A stretch of DNA of 64,000 nucleotides from Meloidogyne chitwoodi (GCA_015183035.1 JACZZP010000018.1:806001-870000); one strand, 5' to 3'; positions 10,301 through 22,930 are shown, counted from the first letter of the stretch. The notes: generated by a model not told the origin, from the sequence alone. A program made the numbers and translations.

Positions 10301-11382
10301 ATTTTTAAATAATTATAATTTTTTTATATTTTTAGCTTATTAGACGATTTTTTGATAAAGTAGATGTTGATAGAAGTGGAGATTTAAATCCTGGTGAAAT
10401 TGTTGATTTTAGACATGAAGTTAGAAGATTTGCACAAGACAGAGGTATTTTTTATTTATTTAATATTTCTAAATTTATTTTTATTATAATAAAAGTAATG
10501 CAAACTGAATTGGAAGAACAAAATCGTAAAGAAATGGCTGAAATTGAACAAAGATTGCGTCAAGAAGCTGTGGTAAAAGAAATTTAAAAAAAAATAATTA
10601 AATTTAAGGCTAAAAAACAACCATCATCATCACCACAACCTCCAACATTAATTGAAAGTCAACAACAACAAAAGACTCTAATAACAGAAGAAAGTAAAAC
10701 AACAACTACAAAAACTATAGAAATTACAAATAAAGTAATAAAAACAGATATGTCTAACTCTCAAGAAGAAGAAGAAATTGAAAATATTGGAGAAGAGGGA
10801 AAAACAACAAACGAGAGAAAAGAAGAACAAAATGTTAGAGAACAACAAACAGCAACAAATCAAACAAACAATGTTGTTAATAATGTTATAGAAAACAACA
10901 CAACAACTATATTAAAAACAAATGAAATTAATGAAAATGAGACAGTTAGACAGTCTTTAACAAATGATTCTCAACTTGTAGAAGAGAAACAAAATAATAT
11001 TATTGATAAAAATGAAAGTCAAATTAATTCGAATACTCAACATACAACTTTATTATTAGACACTACTACTATTATTAATTTACAGACAACAAAAGAAATT
11101 ATTTTACAAAATAGTAATATGACAATAGAGTCTAATACTAGTAAAGATATTGGAACATCTAAAAAACAAAAGAAAAGGCGTAAGAAAACTTCAACAACAA
11201 CAACTGCCCCGACAACGACAACAACAATTGCTGGAGAAGAAAGTTATGGTTAGGAATTTTAAAAAAATTTAAAATTCATTTAATATTTAAATTGACTCAG
11301 TTTGAAAAAATTAAATAAATATTTCTTCATTATTTTAAAAAATATTTCAGAAGATCAAGAAGGAGAAGAGCAGCGACGATGA
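1309..11382 (+). CDS. Secreted calcium-binding protein with 11 EF-hands and a Thr-rich tail
   Basis: Exons read by eye: 1309-1453, 1818-1874, 1915-2000, 2059-2119, 7949-8178, 8471-8517, 8560-8600, 8644-8708, 8748-8858, 8906-8958, 9008-9053, 9092-9139, 9187-9241, 9286-9350, 9406-9570, 9617-9727, 9937-9991, 10030-10091, 10139-10291, 10336-10444, 10496-10572, 10609-11248, 11351-11382. All junctions keep frame. The N-terminus is a signal peptide (a hydrophobic stretch such as FLIFIYLLVFLLII), followed by Gln/Asn/Thr-rich spacer. Eleven canonical 12-residue loops follow, from DLDGDGALSLNE to DVDRSGDLNPGE, all with Asp at loop position 1 and Glu at position 12. A Glu/Gln-rich helix and a Thr/Asn-rich tail ending in basic and acidic clusters complete the protein. 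It should bind calcium in the secretory pathway or outside the cell. The link across the 5.8-kb intron (2120-7948) rests on matching phase 1; the N-terminal exons could belong to another transcript. Confidence 0.75.
1566..1645 (+). pseudogene. tRNA-like sequence in intron 1 of the EF-hand gene
   Basis: Box A (TGTAGCTCAGTGG) and box B (GGTTCGAACC) are present, with a possible UAU anticodon loop between them. GCGTATG on the left and CATATGC on the right could form an acceptor stem. That leaves about nine unexplained bases before the D arm, and the T stem is weak. It looks like a rearranged tRNA-Ile-type relic. Confidence 0.4.
2150..2220 (+). repeat. Short dispersed repeat, left copy
   Basis: It contains CGTATTTTCTCTAATACAAG followed by repeated AATGTGCTTC units. 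The reverse complement of 7759-7821 carries the same CGTATTTTCTCTAATA start and GCGC-containing units. The two copies face each other across the large intron. Confidence 0.5.
2694..2712 (+). pseudogene. U2 snRNA 5'-end fragment
   Basis: ATCGCTTCTCGGCCTTTTG is exactly the conserved 5' end of U2 snRNA. After it the sequence leaves U2 completely: there is no branch-site-pairing GTAGTA segment. A TTGCT/AGCAA hairpin follows, and an AATTTTTAAG stretch that resembles an Sm site lies about 50 bp on. It may be a truncated retrocopy or a chimeric small RNA. Confidence 0.5.
3059..3541 (-). CDS. GIY-YIG domain protein, two 3' exons (5' end not found)
   Basis: The upstream exon is 3245-3541 and the last exon 3059-3205, joined in phase 0 across a 39-bp intron with a clear GTAAGT donor. 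The first exon opens with VYVV, reaches the family core IYIGVTKEPLSVRF, and then shows a conserved-looking helix (EALIIFSN) and NLINKR. This order matches the GIY-YIG nuclease fold: the paired YVV/YIG strands, then an Arg, then a Glu on a later helix. The last exon is basic and ends in an acidic run (ESDDDNDY) and a stop. No start codon is visible; an acceptor at 3542-3543 implies at least one more exon upstream. The gene lies on the opposite strand inside the large intron of the EF-hand gene. Whether it is a host nuclease or part of a retroelement cannot be told. Confidence 0.55.
4067..4471. mobile_element. hAT-type MITE with 8-bp target duplication (copy 1)
   Basis: The element is 4075-4463 (389 bp). 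It has perfect 50-bp terminal inverted repeats, starting GGTTCTTTTCCGTTC at 4075-4124 and mirrored at 4414-4463. An identical 8-bp direct repeat AACTTTTT flanks it at 4067-4074 and 4464-4471. An 8-bp duplication is characteristic of hAT-superfamily insertion. It has no open reading frame and is non-autonomous. Its core shares long stretches with the element at 55879-56522. Confidence 0.85.
4590..5060 (-). pseudogene. Relic of the same MITE family with a BED-finger-like ORF
   Basis: Bases about 4790-5060 align, with gaps, to the reverse complement of the 55.9-kb element. They share the GTTTCCAGCAAACTTCG and TTGTTCAAAATCGTTCAATC segments and the GAGCTTACTCCCCCCTAT segment. A minus-strand ORF at 4590-4889 runs through it and encodes W-x2-F followed by C-x2-C (CVYC) and H-x5-C (HFNSRSC). 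That spacing resembles the BED zinc finger of hAT transposases. No catalytic domain is visible, so this would be an eroded piece of a longer transposase-bearing relative. Confidence 0.5.
5080..5394 (-). CDS. Unrecognised 104-residue ORF with atypical base composition
   Basis: The ORF starts with a genuine ATG at 5394 and is open for 104 codons. Its codons use G and C far more than the surrounding DNA, and the protein is balanced, not Lys/Asn/Ile-rich. It contains segments such as ECLDTVFLAALPEKM and FGEYSANQEELDV. The last residues run into the MITE relic, so the 3' end may be truncated or replaced. I recognise no family. It could be one exon of a larger gene, a fragment carried with the repeat, or a transferred sequence. 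Confidence 0.35.
   Translation of the reverse strand: MNEQSCSYTVESVSFGVQECLDTVFLAALPEKMRQEVSQPLPRLGYTKVTSCSFGEYSANQEELDVIASIDPSVTLAGFYFGVALVDGPSSDHVILIIRFLSKS
5522..5725 (-). CDS. Small coiled-coil exon, 3' end of an unknown gene
   Basis: The exon follows a TTTTAAG acceptor at about 5726 and ends with TAA at 5522. It encodes a Glu/Leu-rich helix (YEIRLNEVLEQHFQLI) with heptad-like spacing and an acidic Asn/Asp tail. A similar short helical ORF lies upstream at 6170-6321 on the same strand (MLNLEQWRIKRFENRLENVE), ending in its own stop. Neither has a recognisable domain. They may be ends of small paralogous genes inside the large intron. Confidence 0.3.
   Translation of the reverse strand, partial: TFKEKLEELICSRNYYFEEYLEYEIRLNEVLEQHFQLINEINSKIDLLEKNLESNDDNQGIIDSGIN
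6170..6321 (-). CDS. Small helical ORF, unknown
   Basis: This open frame runs from an ATG to TAA and encodes about 50 residues. It has repeated ENVEK/ENRRMLENVEK units, likely one amphipathic helix. It is too short and low in complexity to assign. An upstream minus-strand ATG near 6440 (MVFNRESG, followed by a GTAAG donor) may be its first exon. Confidence 0.25.
7502..7685 (+). ncRNA. U2 snRNA: U2 spliceosomal snRNA
   Basis: The sequence follows U2 from stem I to the 3' end. It has TTTTGGCTAAGATCAAAG, the branch-point-recognition segment GTGTAGTATCTGTTC, and stem-loop II (a GACCCC/GGGGTC hairpin follows). The Sm-binding site AATTTTTGG and stem-loop III come next. Stem-loop IV has CCCGG and CCGGG closing a loop that contains TTGCACTTACCT, and the RNA ends near GGAACGGCGCA. 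U2 pairs with the intron branch site in the spliceosome. The first bases differ from the usual start: ATCAATTCATCC where ATCGCTTCTCGGCC is expected. That alters the part that pairs with U6 and shortens stem I. It may be a variant gene or a recent pseudogene. Confidence 0.85.
7759..7821 (-). repeat. Short dispersed repeat, right copy (inverted)
   Basis: The reverse complement starts near CGTATTTTCTCTAATA and continues with GCGCATTCTC and GCGCATGTTC units. It pairs with the copy at 2150-2220 in opposite orientation. It lies just after the U2 gene and before the exon at 7949. Confidence 0.5.
8353..8422 (-). pseudogene. tRNA-like sequence in an EF-hand gene intron
   Basis: The minus strand has box A (TGGCTTAGTTGG) and box B (GGTTCGATGCC) at tRNA spacing, with a good D stem (GCTT/AAGC). 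The acceptor halves do not pair. It sits in the intron 8179-8470, opposite to the direction of transcription. Confidence 0.4.
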
Positions 11383-11541
11383 AAAATTGACAAAAGAGAG
11401 TGGAAATATTAATAATTTTGAAATATGCATAGTATTTGCCAATTTTTATTTAAAACGAGAATAGAATAAATTTACAAAATTCAAAGTCAATATTTTTTAA
11501 TTTAAAAATTCCTTTAAAAATTATCTTCTTTTAAGTAATTC

Positions 11542-12516
11542 TCAATGCATAATATAAATAAATATAAAAATAAGACAAGTAGAAATAACTGCTGCTAATA
11601 TTAAAGTATCTTTTCGTTTTTTCATTCTAATTTTGTTCATTAAATTATTAATTGCTGGATATTTTTCTCAAAAAAAAAATATTTTTAAAAATTAAATTTG
11701 AACTTTGTGTTTTTAATCTCAAAAATACCTCCCCCAATAAATTAAAATAAAAATTAACAAACTTGTCAATTGATGAACACGTTTATTTATGGCTCCAAGT
11801 CCACTACTTTGAGAATAGAGTCCTTCTCTTACTGACATTGCAATACTTATTTGATCATTTAGAAGACGATCACAACTAAATATTTATTTAAAAAAATAAT
11901 TTAAATAAAAACAAACTCGCTAATACTTTCATTTTCTTTTGTTAAATAATCTGTTGTTCGACAACGATTATTTACAGTTGAAGTTATTTCCATTAATTCA
12001 TCTCTTAAAAAGTTAAAGAATTAAAAACGTCCGTAAATATAATTTAAGGATAAAATTGTACATGTGTGTTAAAGAAAATTTTGTAAAAACCTTTGTAATT
12101 GATTTTTAATATTTTCATGAGTTTTTCTAAATTCTGCATTATAATCTCTAAGAATATCCTGATGCCTTCTAAGAATGTGTTGTTGAGGTGTTTTATTAAA
12201 AATATCTTTATCTTTGTCAAAACATTCTTGCATCTAGTATATTTTTTAATTAAAAAATATTTTAAAAACTAAATAAAAACCTGATAATTTATTTCACTTA
12301 ATTTTGACAGTTTTGATTCAATTTCACTAGTAAGTGAATCAAATGCACGTCTAGAATGTGATTTACTTTGTATATCTGTTTGACCTAAATTTTAAATAAA
12401 ATATTTATTTTTTAATTAATCAAACCAGTATTAGACATATGAAATTTATTAAGAGAAATAAGACGCATATCAATTTCATTTTCTAATAATCTAGCTTTTC
12501 GTTGAAGATCTTCCAT
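11542..12516 (-). CDS. gos-28: Golgi SNARE GOSR1 / GOS-28
   Basis: This is a tail-anchored Qb-SNARE for transport between ER, Golgi and within the Golgi. The N-terminus MEDLQRKARLLENEID is the family start. Next come the helical regulatory region with HQDILRDYNAEF, a VNNR segment, and the SNARE motif ending in AINKRVHQLT. The juxtamembrane YPAINNLMNKIRMKKRKDT and a C-terminal membrane anchor with only Tyr-Ile-Met-His after it complete the protein. At least six exons are joined by short introns. The total of roughly 220 residues is close to the usual length. The start at 12516 is the only ATG before the conserved first helix. An AT-rich region of about 440 bp separates it from the end of TMEM144, transcribed in the same direction. 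Confidence 0.88.
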
Positions 12517-12960
12517 TGTAATTATAATAAAATATCTCCTGTAAATTAAAAATTTAGCTAAAACAACAAATTAAAAGAATAAATAAAGTTAAATATAAGA
12601 AACGTGTAAATTTACTTATTAAATTGGTTAAATGAAGTATTAATAAATAGTTAACAAAATGAAATAATATCGCAATATTAATTCATAACGCCAAATCAAC
12701 GATATACAAATGAACGTATTTATACAAAATGTCAACAAAAGTAAATGGAATAAAATGTCAGCAAGAACAAAATCATCGAATATCTCAAACAAACAAAACC
12801 AAATTTATTCAATTTTAATTAAGTTACAATATTAAAAAATAAAAATCACATTTTATATAAATTAAAAATATTACAATAATTAGTGAACAGAAATTAATTA
12901 ATTAATATATTTTCCCCAAAATATTATTTTAAAGTAAAAACCAAAAAAACTAAAAAATAT
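12517..12960. other. Intergenic region between TMEM144 and GOS-28
   Basis: About 440 bp of AT-rich DNA upstream of GOS-28 and downstream of TMEM144, both on the minus strand. I see no ORF, RNA or repeat in it. Confidence 0.5.
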
Positions 12961-15401
<2,441 letters not shown>

Positions 15402-15614
15402 TTACTAAATTTATTTAAAATATAATAAAAATTAAAAATTAGTAGAGCTAGGTAAAAAAAAAACAAAGAAATTTAAAAAATATTTCTTAAAAAATAAAAG
15501 AAGGAAAGTAAAAAGAGTTAAACAATTTTTGATAAAAAATAACAAAAATATAAAATTAATTTAATTATAACCCTCTGCTCTAATAATAATTAACAAATAA
15601 AAAATTTCTTAAAA

Positions 15615-17699
15615 TTATTGTGGAAGATCATCTCCTAAAATAGACAAAGTTAATTGATCATTATCACTTGAAACATCATTAATTCCATCATATCGAAGAA
15701 CATATTTTGCAATAGATCTTTTTATGTCACCAATAGGACTAAATATTTTATCACCTCCAATAACTAAATCTCTAAGTAATCTGAGAGAAAATTTTATTTT
15801 TTAATTTATTTTTGAGGAATAAATAAATAAATAAATAAACCTGTTTCTATTAAGGAATTTCATATAATATTCTTGACCTCCTTTAGTATGTTTTATTGAA
15901 AGATTTGCAGCCATTACATCTGCATGATATTCATTCACATAACTAAATAAAAGAAATAAATAAATAAAATTATAAAATATTATTTATTTATTTTTATAAA
16001 TTAATTAAATTAATTATCTGACATTCCAAATTTATTCCATTCAAAAGCTGTAAATATTGCTATTGTTAAAAGAATTGGAAGAGCAATAATAAAAACAATT
16101 GAATCTCCTTTAAAAGAAAAAACATGAAGAGCATAAAAACAAAGCATAAATGTTAGAACCTAAAAAATAAAATCGATTAATGTTTAAAAAAATAAAACAA
16201 ACGTGGCAAAACCAACTCAGTGCTTCCTTAACGGAAAAAATATAATATTTTTTTTAAAATATTTATTTAAATTATTACAAATAAATTAAATAAATATTTA
16301 TTATTTTTAAAAATAATTTAATTAAAATAAACCTGAGTCAATAAATAAGGCCTTTGTACTCCATAAAGATCTCTGGCCACTAAAAAAGCTAAAGCTTCAT
16401 CAGATAAAACAAATGTAGATAAAAGTTGTTTTCCAACATCTGATTCCCAAATAATACAAGAAGTTTTTCCCAAAACATTAAATGGCTTTAAAAAAAGTAA
16501 TAAAAATAAAAATATCAAAAATTAGAATTTAAAATAAAAAATAATATTTTTAATAAAAAAATTCTTTACATTATTTTCCTTTCAGAATGATCTTTAGGTT
16601 TTATAACAAAATTTATATCGAATTATGTGTTTTTAACATAACCCCCAAAAGATCAATATCACAAAATTGTTTTAATTAAATAATTTTTTAGTGTTGATTG
16701 TTTGGATTAAAAAATATTAAATAAATAAATATTAAAAACCTCTAAATATTTTTTTGCATATTCTAATGCCTCTTGTTCATTTTTAAATTTAACATAAAAA
16801 GGCAAAGCAATTTGTGCACCTGTGGGGGAACTTAAAGTTCCCATTCTAAGAGAGTCCAAACTATCTTTAAAAAATAAATAAAAAATTAATTTAAATTAAG
16901 AATTTATTTCCGTTTTTAGTGGCAAACGTATGAATATTTAAAAATATTTTTTTTAATATCCCGTCTCCTTAAATTAAATTTTTCGTCTTAAAAATAAATA
17001 ATATCCCAAGTCCAATTAATAATTTAAATCTATCTCCGCTCTCAATAAATATTAAAAACCAAAAATATATAAATTAATTACGTCTTGCATCCTGTTGGCA
17101 TGTAAAAGAAAAGAATGTGTCACTTTCACCTCTTCCCTCTTTTTCCAACCAAAAAAATGATTGCTGAAAGAAAATATTTTTTAATTTATTTTAATTAATT
17201 AAAAAAGTAAAACCTGATCAATCGTTCTTTTTAATCGATCATTTAATCTAAAAAATTAATAAAAGATTGACAAAATGTTTTTAAAAAAAAGAACTTACTC
17301 ATTATCAATTTTGTATCTCCATGGAAATAATGTGTTGAGTAATGGCCCAGAAAGAAGAACATTTGAAATTGGATATGCTTAAAATCACTCAATAGAAAAT
17401 TTTATATAAATTGTTTTATTGCCAGTAAAATTGAAAAATTTTACAACTTTTCAACAAAAAAATAAATTTAAAAAAACCCAAAACTCATTCCACTAATTTT
17501 AAGTTAAAATTTATTAAAAAACAAACCTACAACCATTCCTCCAATAATACCCAAACGAATGAATGTCCCTTTTTTTGTAGTTAAAAATGTATCGGCATTG
17601 CCTTTAATTTGCCTAAAAATATTTTTAATTAAAAAAATTAAAAAAATAAAACCAAAATCTTTGATATAATTCATCGATGTTCACTTTTGGTCGAAACAT
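15615..17699 (-). CDS. TMEM177: TMEM177 homologue, copy A
   Basis: Several exons on the minus strand match human TMEM177 in order. They are a tube of N-terminal exons from MFRPKVNIDELYQRFW, then MGTLSSPTGAQIALPFYV (human has PAGAVVGIPASF), then VGKQLLSTFVLSDEALAFLVARDLYG (human has LTLSREAQKFALAREVVYL). Two hydrophobic helices follow, then GGQEYYMKFLNRNRLLRDLV and IFSPIGDIKRS before the stop. TMEM177 is a mitochondrial inner-membrane protein that stabilises COX20 during assembly of cytochrome c oxidase subunit 2. The start at 17699 is the first ATG in frame. A second family member lies immediately upstream in the same orientation, so the two form a tandem pair. Confidence 0.85.
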
Positions 17700-17964
17700 T
17701 TAAAAATAATATTTTAAAAAATCTAAAAGATAATTTTTTAAATAGTTGAAATTTATTTTTTAATAATTAAATAAATTCTTATATTTTTAAATTATAATTA
17801 ATTATAAATTTTTTCATCTTTGAATTAAAAGGAAATTAAATTTAAAAATAAATAAAAATAATAAAAAATATTTAAAAATAAAAAAATAATTTTTAAAATT
17901 TTTTAAAATAAAAAACTTTTTAATTTTAAAACTAAATTTATTAAAAATAAAAAAAAATTTTTCT

Positions 17965-19385
17965 TTAAATTTTAATTTTATTATCAATTTTAAATCTTTG
18001 TAATCTTTCAACATAAGAAGCTGCATGCCAAGTATAATTTCCATCTTCATCAAAATAAGATTTTCCTTTAGTTAATTTATTTATTAATTTACATAATTTA
18101 ATACTGCTTTTCAAATAATCACTAAAATTAAAAAATAAATAAAAAAGAAAGAAAAAATAAAGAAAAAACAAACATGCATCCAGCTTTGTGATCCTCGTCT
18201 CTAAAATTAATTTAAAAAATATTTCAGTCAAATAATTTTTGTAAGAAAAAAGATTAATAAAAATTTATGGATAAATTCTTAAACAAAAAGATAATTTAAA
18301 AAGGACTCTCTTAACAAAACAATTTAAAAAATAAATAATTTAAAAACTAACAATTGAGATGCTTCATAATCCAATTTTAATGTTTCACTTTTATAATACA
18401 TTAACATAAACAAATATACACATATAACACCTAAGATAGCAGAAGAAATTAATGCTATCCAATCATTTACTTTGTAATAACGTAAAAAGTAACATAAACC
18501 AAAACAAGGAAATGAAGAGAAAAACAAAACAACAACTGGCAAAATAAATTTTGAACTGAAAAATTGTTTTTTTTTTTAATTAAAAAAATAAAACCTTGAA
18601 GCATATAAAAGTTCTCTAGCTATTACAAATTTTTTGGCATTTTGACTTAGCAAAATACTTTCAAGATCATTATCTTTCAAAGTTTCAGTATCTAATGCAT
18701 CATCACATTTGTTTAATCCACTTGATAAAAATGTGATTAAATTATTTTAAAGGTAAAAAATCATTATTTAAAAGAAAAAAGCATAAATCTGTAAAAAAAG
18801 AAATACCCTAAACTCCTCCTTATTAGAGATGTTAATATTTTATAATTTAAATTAAATTTAAAAAAATACTTTTCTTTAAACAATTTTAACAAATTTGGAT
18901 AATTTTTTCTTATTGTTTGAACATCATTAAGAACTACTCTTGTTGATAAACTTAAAAGAGCATTATGTCTATGTTGAAAACCTCCATAAGTTTTTGATTC
19001 AATATTATCACAAACCATTATATTAAACTAAAAATTGGGAAAAAATTTAAATAAAAGATTGACTTTAATTAAAAAAATTAAACATTTGTTCGTTCCTGTG
19101 GATATTTATGTTTACTTGTAACTGTAAAAAGTTCTTGTTCTATTGACATCATTAAATCATCATTTATAGCATTCGGTAAATCTGAGTGCCTCAAACATTT
19201 TTCTATCCATGGAAAACCATGAGAATCTTTTTAAAGATATTTTTCTAATAAAATAAAAATAACTTAAAAATAACCTTTTAAAAATAAATATGAAGTGCCG
19301 ATGACAAACCCACAACTAATTGTATTTATTGTCCAATGTGATTTCAAAGGATTTACTCCTAACATTGTAGAAAGCGGAAAACTAA
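17965..19385 (-). CDS. TMEM177 homologue, copy B (diverged tandem paralogue)
   Basis: Exon order parallels copy A. An N-terminal exon has LGVNPLKSHWTINTISCGF, followed by PWIEKCLRHSDLPNAI, GGFQHRHNALLSLS, and ILLSQNAKKFVIARELLY, which is the same block as LTLSREAQKFALAREVVYL of human TMEM177. Two membrane helices with VNDWIALISSAILGVIC follow, then SIKLCKLINKLTKGKSYFDE and RLQRFKI before the stop at 17965. Identity to copy A is low, so the duplication is old. The first ATG I can defend is at 19365; sequence up to about 19385 may be coding from an upstream exon. A mitochondrial role is inferred only from family membership. Confidence 0.65.
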
Positions 19386-19485
19386 AAAAATAAATATCAA
19401 AAATTTAAAAAGTAAATTTTAGAAAAAATGTTCAAAATTTAAAAGTATAAATATAACCAGAAAGTCTTGAAAGGCTAGATAAAAA

Positions 19486-19580
19486 TCTTAGCGTCTTACA
19501 ATAAAAAATTTTATAAAAGAAGAGGACAGAGAAAATCTCTTCTTTTATTATACTCTTTCTTATCGAAAGACGCTAAGAGA
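19486..19580. repeat. Imperfect palindrome (hairpin repeat)
   Basis: TCTTAGCGTCTT near 19487 and AAGACGCTAAGA near 19567 are inverted copies. Inside them ATAAAAGAAGAG and CTCTTCTTTTAT are also inverted around a short centre. This is the layout of a small MITE or a structured transcript. It lies upstream of TMEM177 copy B. Confidence 0.6.
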
Positions 19581-19795
19581 CTCTCTAGAATAACCATCTT
19601 TGAAAATTAGGGTTCTATTGAGTCTCATAATTTTGAAATTTGATTTGGACGAAGAGAAATATGAAAAATAAACAACCATTTATGTAAAATTAATAAATTT
19701 CAAAAATAAGTTATAAAAATCAAATTATTGCAATATAAAATTAAAAATTTATCAAAATTTATAAAATTCTGTTTCTTTCATCTATTTGAGTTAAA

Positions 19796-22616
19796 TTAAA
19801 AAGTATATGCCTGAATAAACAAATTTAAAAAAATTAAAAAATAAAATATTTCAAACGCATTTCTCGAGCCAAAAGATTCATTTAATATTTCTTCCAAAAC
19901 AATAGAATAACCAAACTTATTATCTCTGTAATGTCTATGTTTTGGAGCTTTGATTAATTCAAAAGGTTCTCCTCTCTTCCATTTAAAAATTGTATCAGGT
20001 TCTTGACTATAATACAGTTCATCCTATAAAAAATATATATATTTATTAGAATAAGTAAAAAAACCATAAAACGAAAGAAAACTTTTGTTTTATTTTCATT
20101 TTCTTTTAATATTTCATCAAGGCTTTGAAAGAATTCATTTTGTTCCATCCATTCATTATCAATATAATAGCTATAATTTGTTAATGAACATAAAAATGTT
20201 TCTAATTCACTCAAATGCTTTAAAATTTTAAGTGCATATTTTTTAGCAAAGTTTAATGAATTAATATCAATAAATTCCAGGTTCTTTAAAAAATAAATTA
20301 AATATTAAAGTAGAATTAAATTTTACTTTTAGAGGAGTAATTGAATTTAAATTAAGAAGAAGTTGAAAGAGAAAATCATCAAAACGAAGTCCATCATCAC
20401 AAAATAGCTAAAATTTAGTAATTTTTAAAATAATTTCTGTTATTGTTCTAATTAAATTTTAAACATTAAAGAAGCACTCATTGGACAAAAACTAATATTT
20501 AGCTTAGGACAGAACAGCAGGAGAAATCAGAATTGACTAAATTAAACTTTTCAATTAAAAGGGATAAAAATAGAAGGTGCTTCTATTATAAAAAATTTAA
20601 TATTGATCACAAACCCGATGAAATGGCATTGATTCATTTGGACAATAACTATACATTATATATATTCCAAATGAAATTGATGAAAGTTTTTTGAATGAAT
20701 AAAGTGCTTCTAATTGACGTGCATTTACAAAACCATCTAAATCATCAACAGAATTTTTCCAGACAAAATCAAAATGTTCCAAATTTGGGCAAGACGAGGC
20801 AATTTTCAATAAATCAGACTTAGAAAAAGATTTTAATTTAAAAATTAATTAAAAAATACCCCGGCAAGATCAAAGTTAATTTTTAAAGCACGTAAAGAAT
20901 TCAAATTTGAATGAAGATCTAAATGCAAAAGATCCATAGTATAAAAAAAAGGAGTGCAAAAACTAAAAAAAGATTAAATATAAGAATCAACCATAATATA
21001 AAAAATACATAAGAGAATTTGTATCAATTATAAAATCATCATTTGAAATATAATAATTATAACTTTGAAAGAACAAAAAACAAAGTTTTGGACAAATTTT
21101 ATGAAGTTCTCGTAGATAATTAATATTATTATAATAATAAATACTTAAATATTTTAATGTTGAAGGTAAACATTGATTTTGTCCAATTTCTAAAGATCTC
21201 TCAAAAATTGAATCGAATCTATTAATGCAAAGGCATTCAAGCTTTTGACATTTTAAAGATAATGACAAAAATGCATCGATAACTGTTTTCTTTATAAAAT
21301 AAAAAAATTGTAAAGTTTTCCTAAAATTTAAAATTCTAGTTTATGAACATTATATCTTTGAATATTTTGTACGATAAACTAGATTCGAACCAAAAATTTC
21401 CCAAAAATTATGTTAAATTGTGAGAAAGCTAAGAAAATCATCAAACCTTTTTATTTAAAGATAAACTCAAAGAAAGAAGTGAAGGAGCCAAATGTTCTTC
21501 AATTTGATTCAAATGCCATTCATCAATTGGTTCCAACATAGAAAAATGTGTAAGAGAAGGTTTTAAAAAGTGAAAATAACGACCCAAACGAGTAGAGACA
21601 TTAATACCTTCTTCAATAGAAAGAAATTCTAAATTTGGAGCACATCGACGAATTAAAGCACTTAATACACCTAACTAAATATTTAAAAATTAAAATTTAT
21701 AACAATTTTATTGGAGATTCCCTAGTGGAAAATTGAAAGTTTAGAAATGAATGTGTAAATAAAAAGTATAGTAGAAAATCTTTTCAGATAATAAAATGAC
21801 TAAGATACGTATTATGAGATTATAACCACACCCCAATCAGATAAAAATGTTAGAATTTAGATTAAATACCTTCTAAAAAGAAAAATGAAAAAGTACAGGA
21901 AAACAAAAAACTAACACTTCTAGAGGACCTCGGCTTCTTATAAATAACAGGATTGCTAAGCAATTCTCTGTGTTTATCCATTGAATTCTTTTGATTTATT
22001 CTTAAACTCATTTCATATTTGCCAAGATTTTTGCCGTTATTTGTATTTTTAGGACAATACTCGCAATCAGAATTATTTAAATAACAATTTTTATGAATTG
22101 TAATATATTCTTTTAATAATTGTTGAGTTATCTAAAAATGTTTTTTAATTTAATCTTAAAATAAATAGTTTTTTAAGTGCTCTTAAAGGACCCAATCCAT
22201 CTTAATTTTAATACAAAGTAAGTTCAATATATATCTGACCATTAAGGATTGAGATTAAGGTCTGAACCCATAATGATCAGAGGGAGTAGTTTGAGCACTC
22301 AAAATAGAAGGACTTAATGTTAGCGTTAAAAAACCTTTGACTGCGCCTCATTCAATTTTTCGATTTCCTTATCAATTTCATCTTTATTCTTCCATCTCTC
22401 TAAAATCAAATCATTCCACGAGAATTTTAAATCTCGATAATCCAACCATGCATAATTCCAACATAAATATTTCCATTCTTTACATACACGTTCAATTTTA
22501 ATTCTCTCTTTGAAATCAAGAAGCTCAAAAATATATTTCTTAAAAATAAATAATTTCTAGTAAATATTAGAAAAAAATCTAACCAAAATCTCTGGAGGTA
22601 AAACCTGAAATGACAT
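19796..22616 (-). CDS. F-box and leucine-rich-repeat-like protein
   Basis: The N-terminus reads MSFQVLPPEIL, a short intron, then YIFELLDFKERIKIERVCKEW, a clear F-box. WKYLCWNYAWLDYRDLKFSW follows. Downstream exons contain repeated units of the LRR type: CAPNLEFLSIEEGINV, KLECLCINRFDSIF, CPNLEHFDFVW and LKNLEFIDINSLN. Such proteins act as substrate receptors of SCF ubiquitin ligases through Skp1; the target is unknown. The start at 22616 precedes the F-box directly. The 3' end is less certain: the last exon runs through KHRHYRDNKFGYSIVL to a stop at 19796, but an undetected intron is possible. F-box genes are greatly expanded in nematodes, so no one-to-one orthologue is proposed. Confidence 0.7.
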
Positions 22617-22789
22617 TAAGAATAATAAAAGAAAGTTGTGAAAGTTTTCGATTATTTTGCTTTTAAATGTAGTAATCAGATTTCGAAAGTAAGTGAGTGA
22701 CACACAACAAAACTAGTTTTAAAAAAAGGTAGTTTAAGAAAGAGTAAACAAATACACAGTCAGCTCTTTCATATATTTACTCTAATAAC

Positions 22790-22930
22790 AATAAAACGTC
22801 GTCTCCTTTAGACTTTGAAGTGGCTACGCTTAATCACTAACTCTGAAACGGGCATACCTAAACACGATTTTGAATCGACTACTCTGAATCATCCATTATC
22901 CTGAAAATTTATCACAGGCCGATTAGTCGC
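22790..22930. repeat. Dispersed repeat with ACTCTGAA words
   Basis: It contains ACTCTGAAACGGGCATACCT and other ACTCTGAA copies. A related stretch at about 39580-39690 has ACTCTGAAACGACCCATACC. It lies in the divergent interval between the F-box gene and ribose-5-phosphate isomerase. Confidence 0.4.

Noticed and set aside
10678..10863. Minus-strand Cys/Phe-rich ORF
   Set aside because: Shadow of the Glu/Asn/Thr-rich tail of the EF-hand gene.
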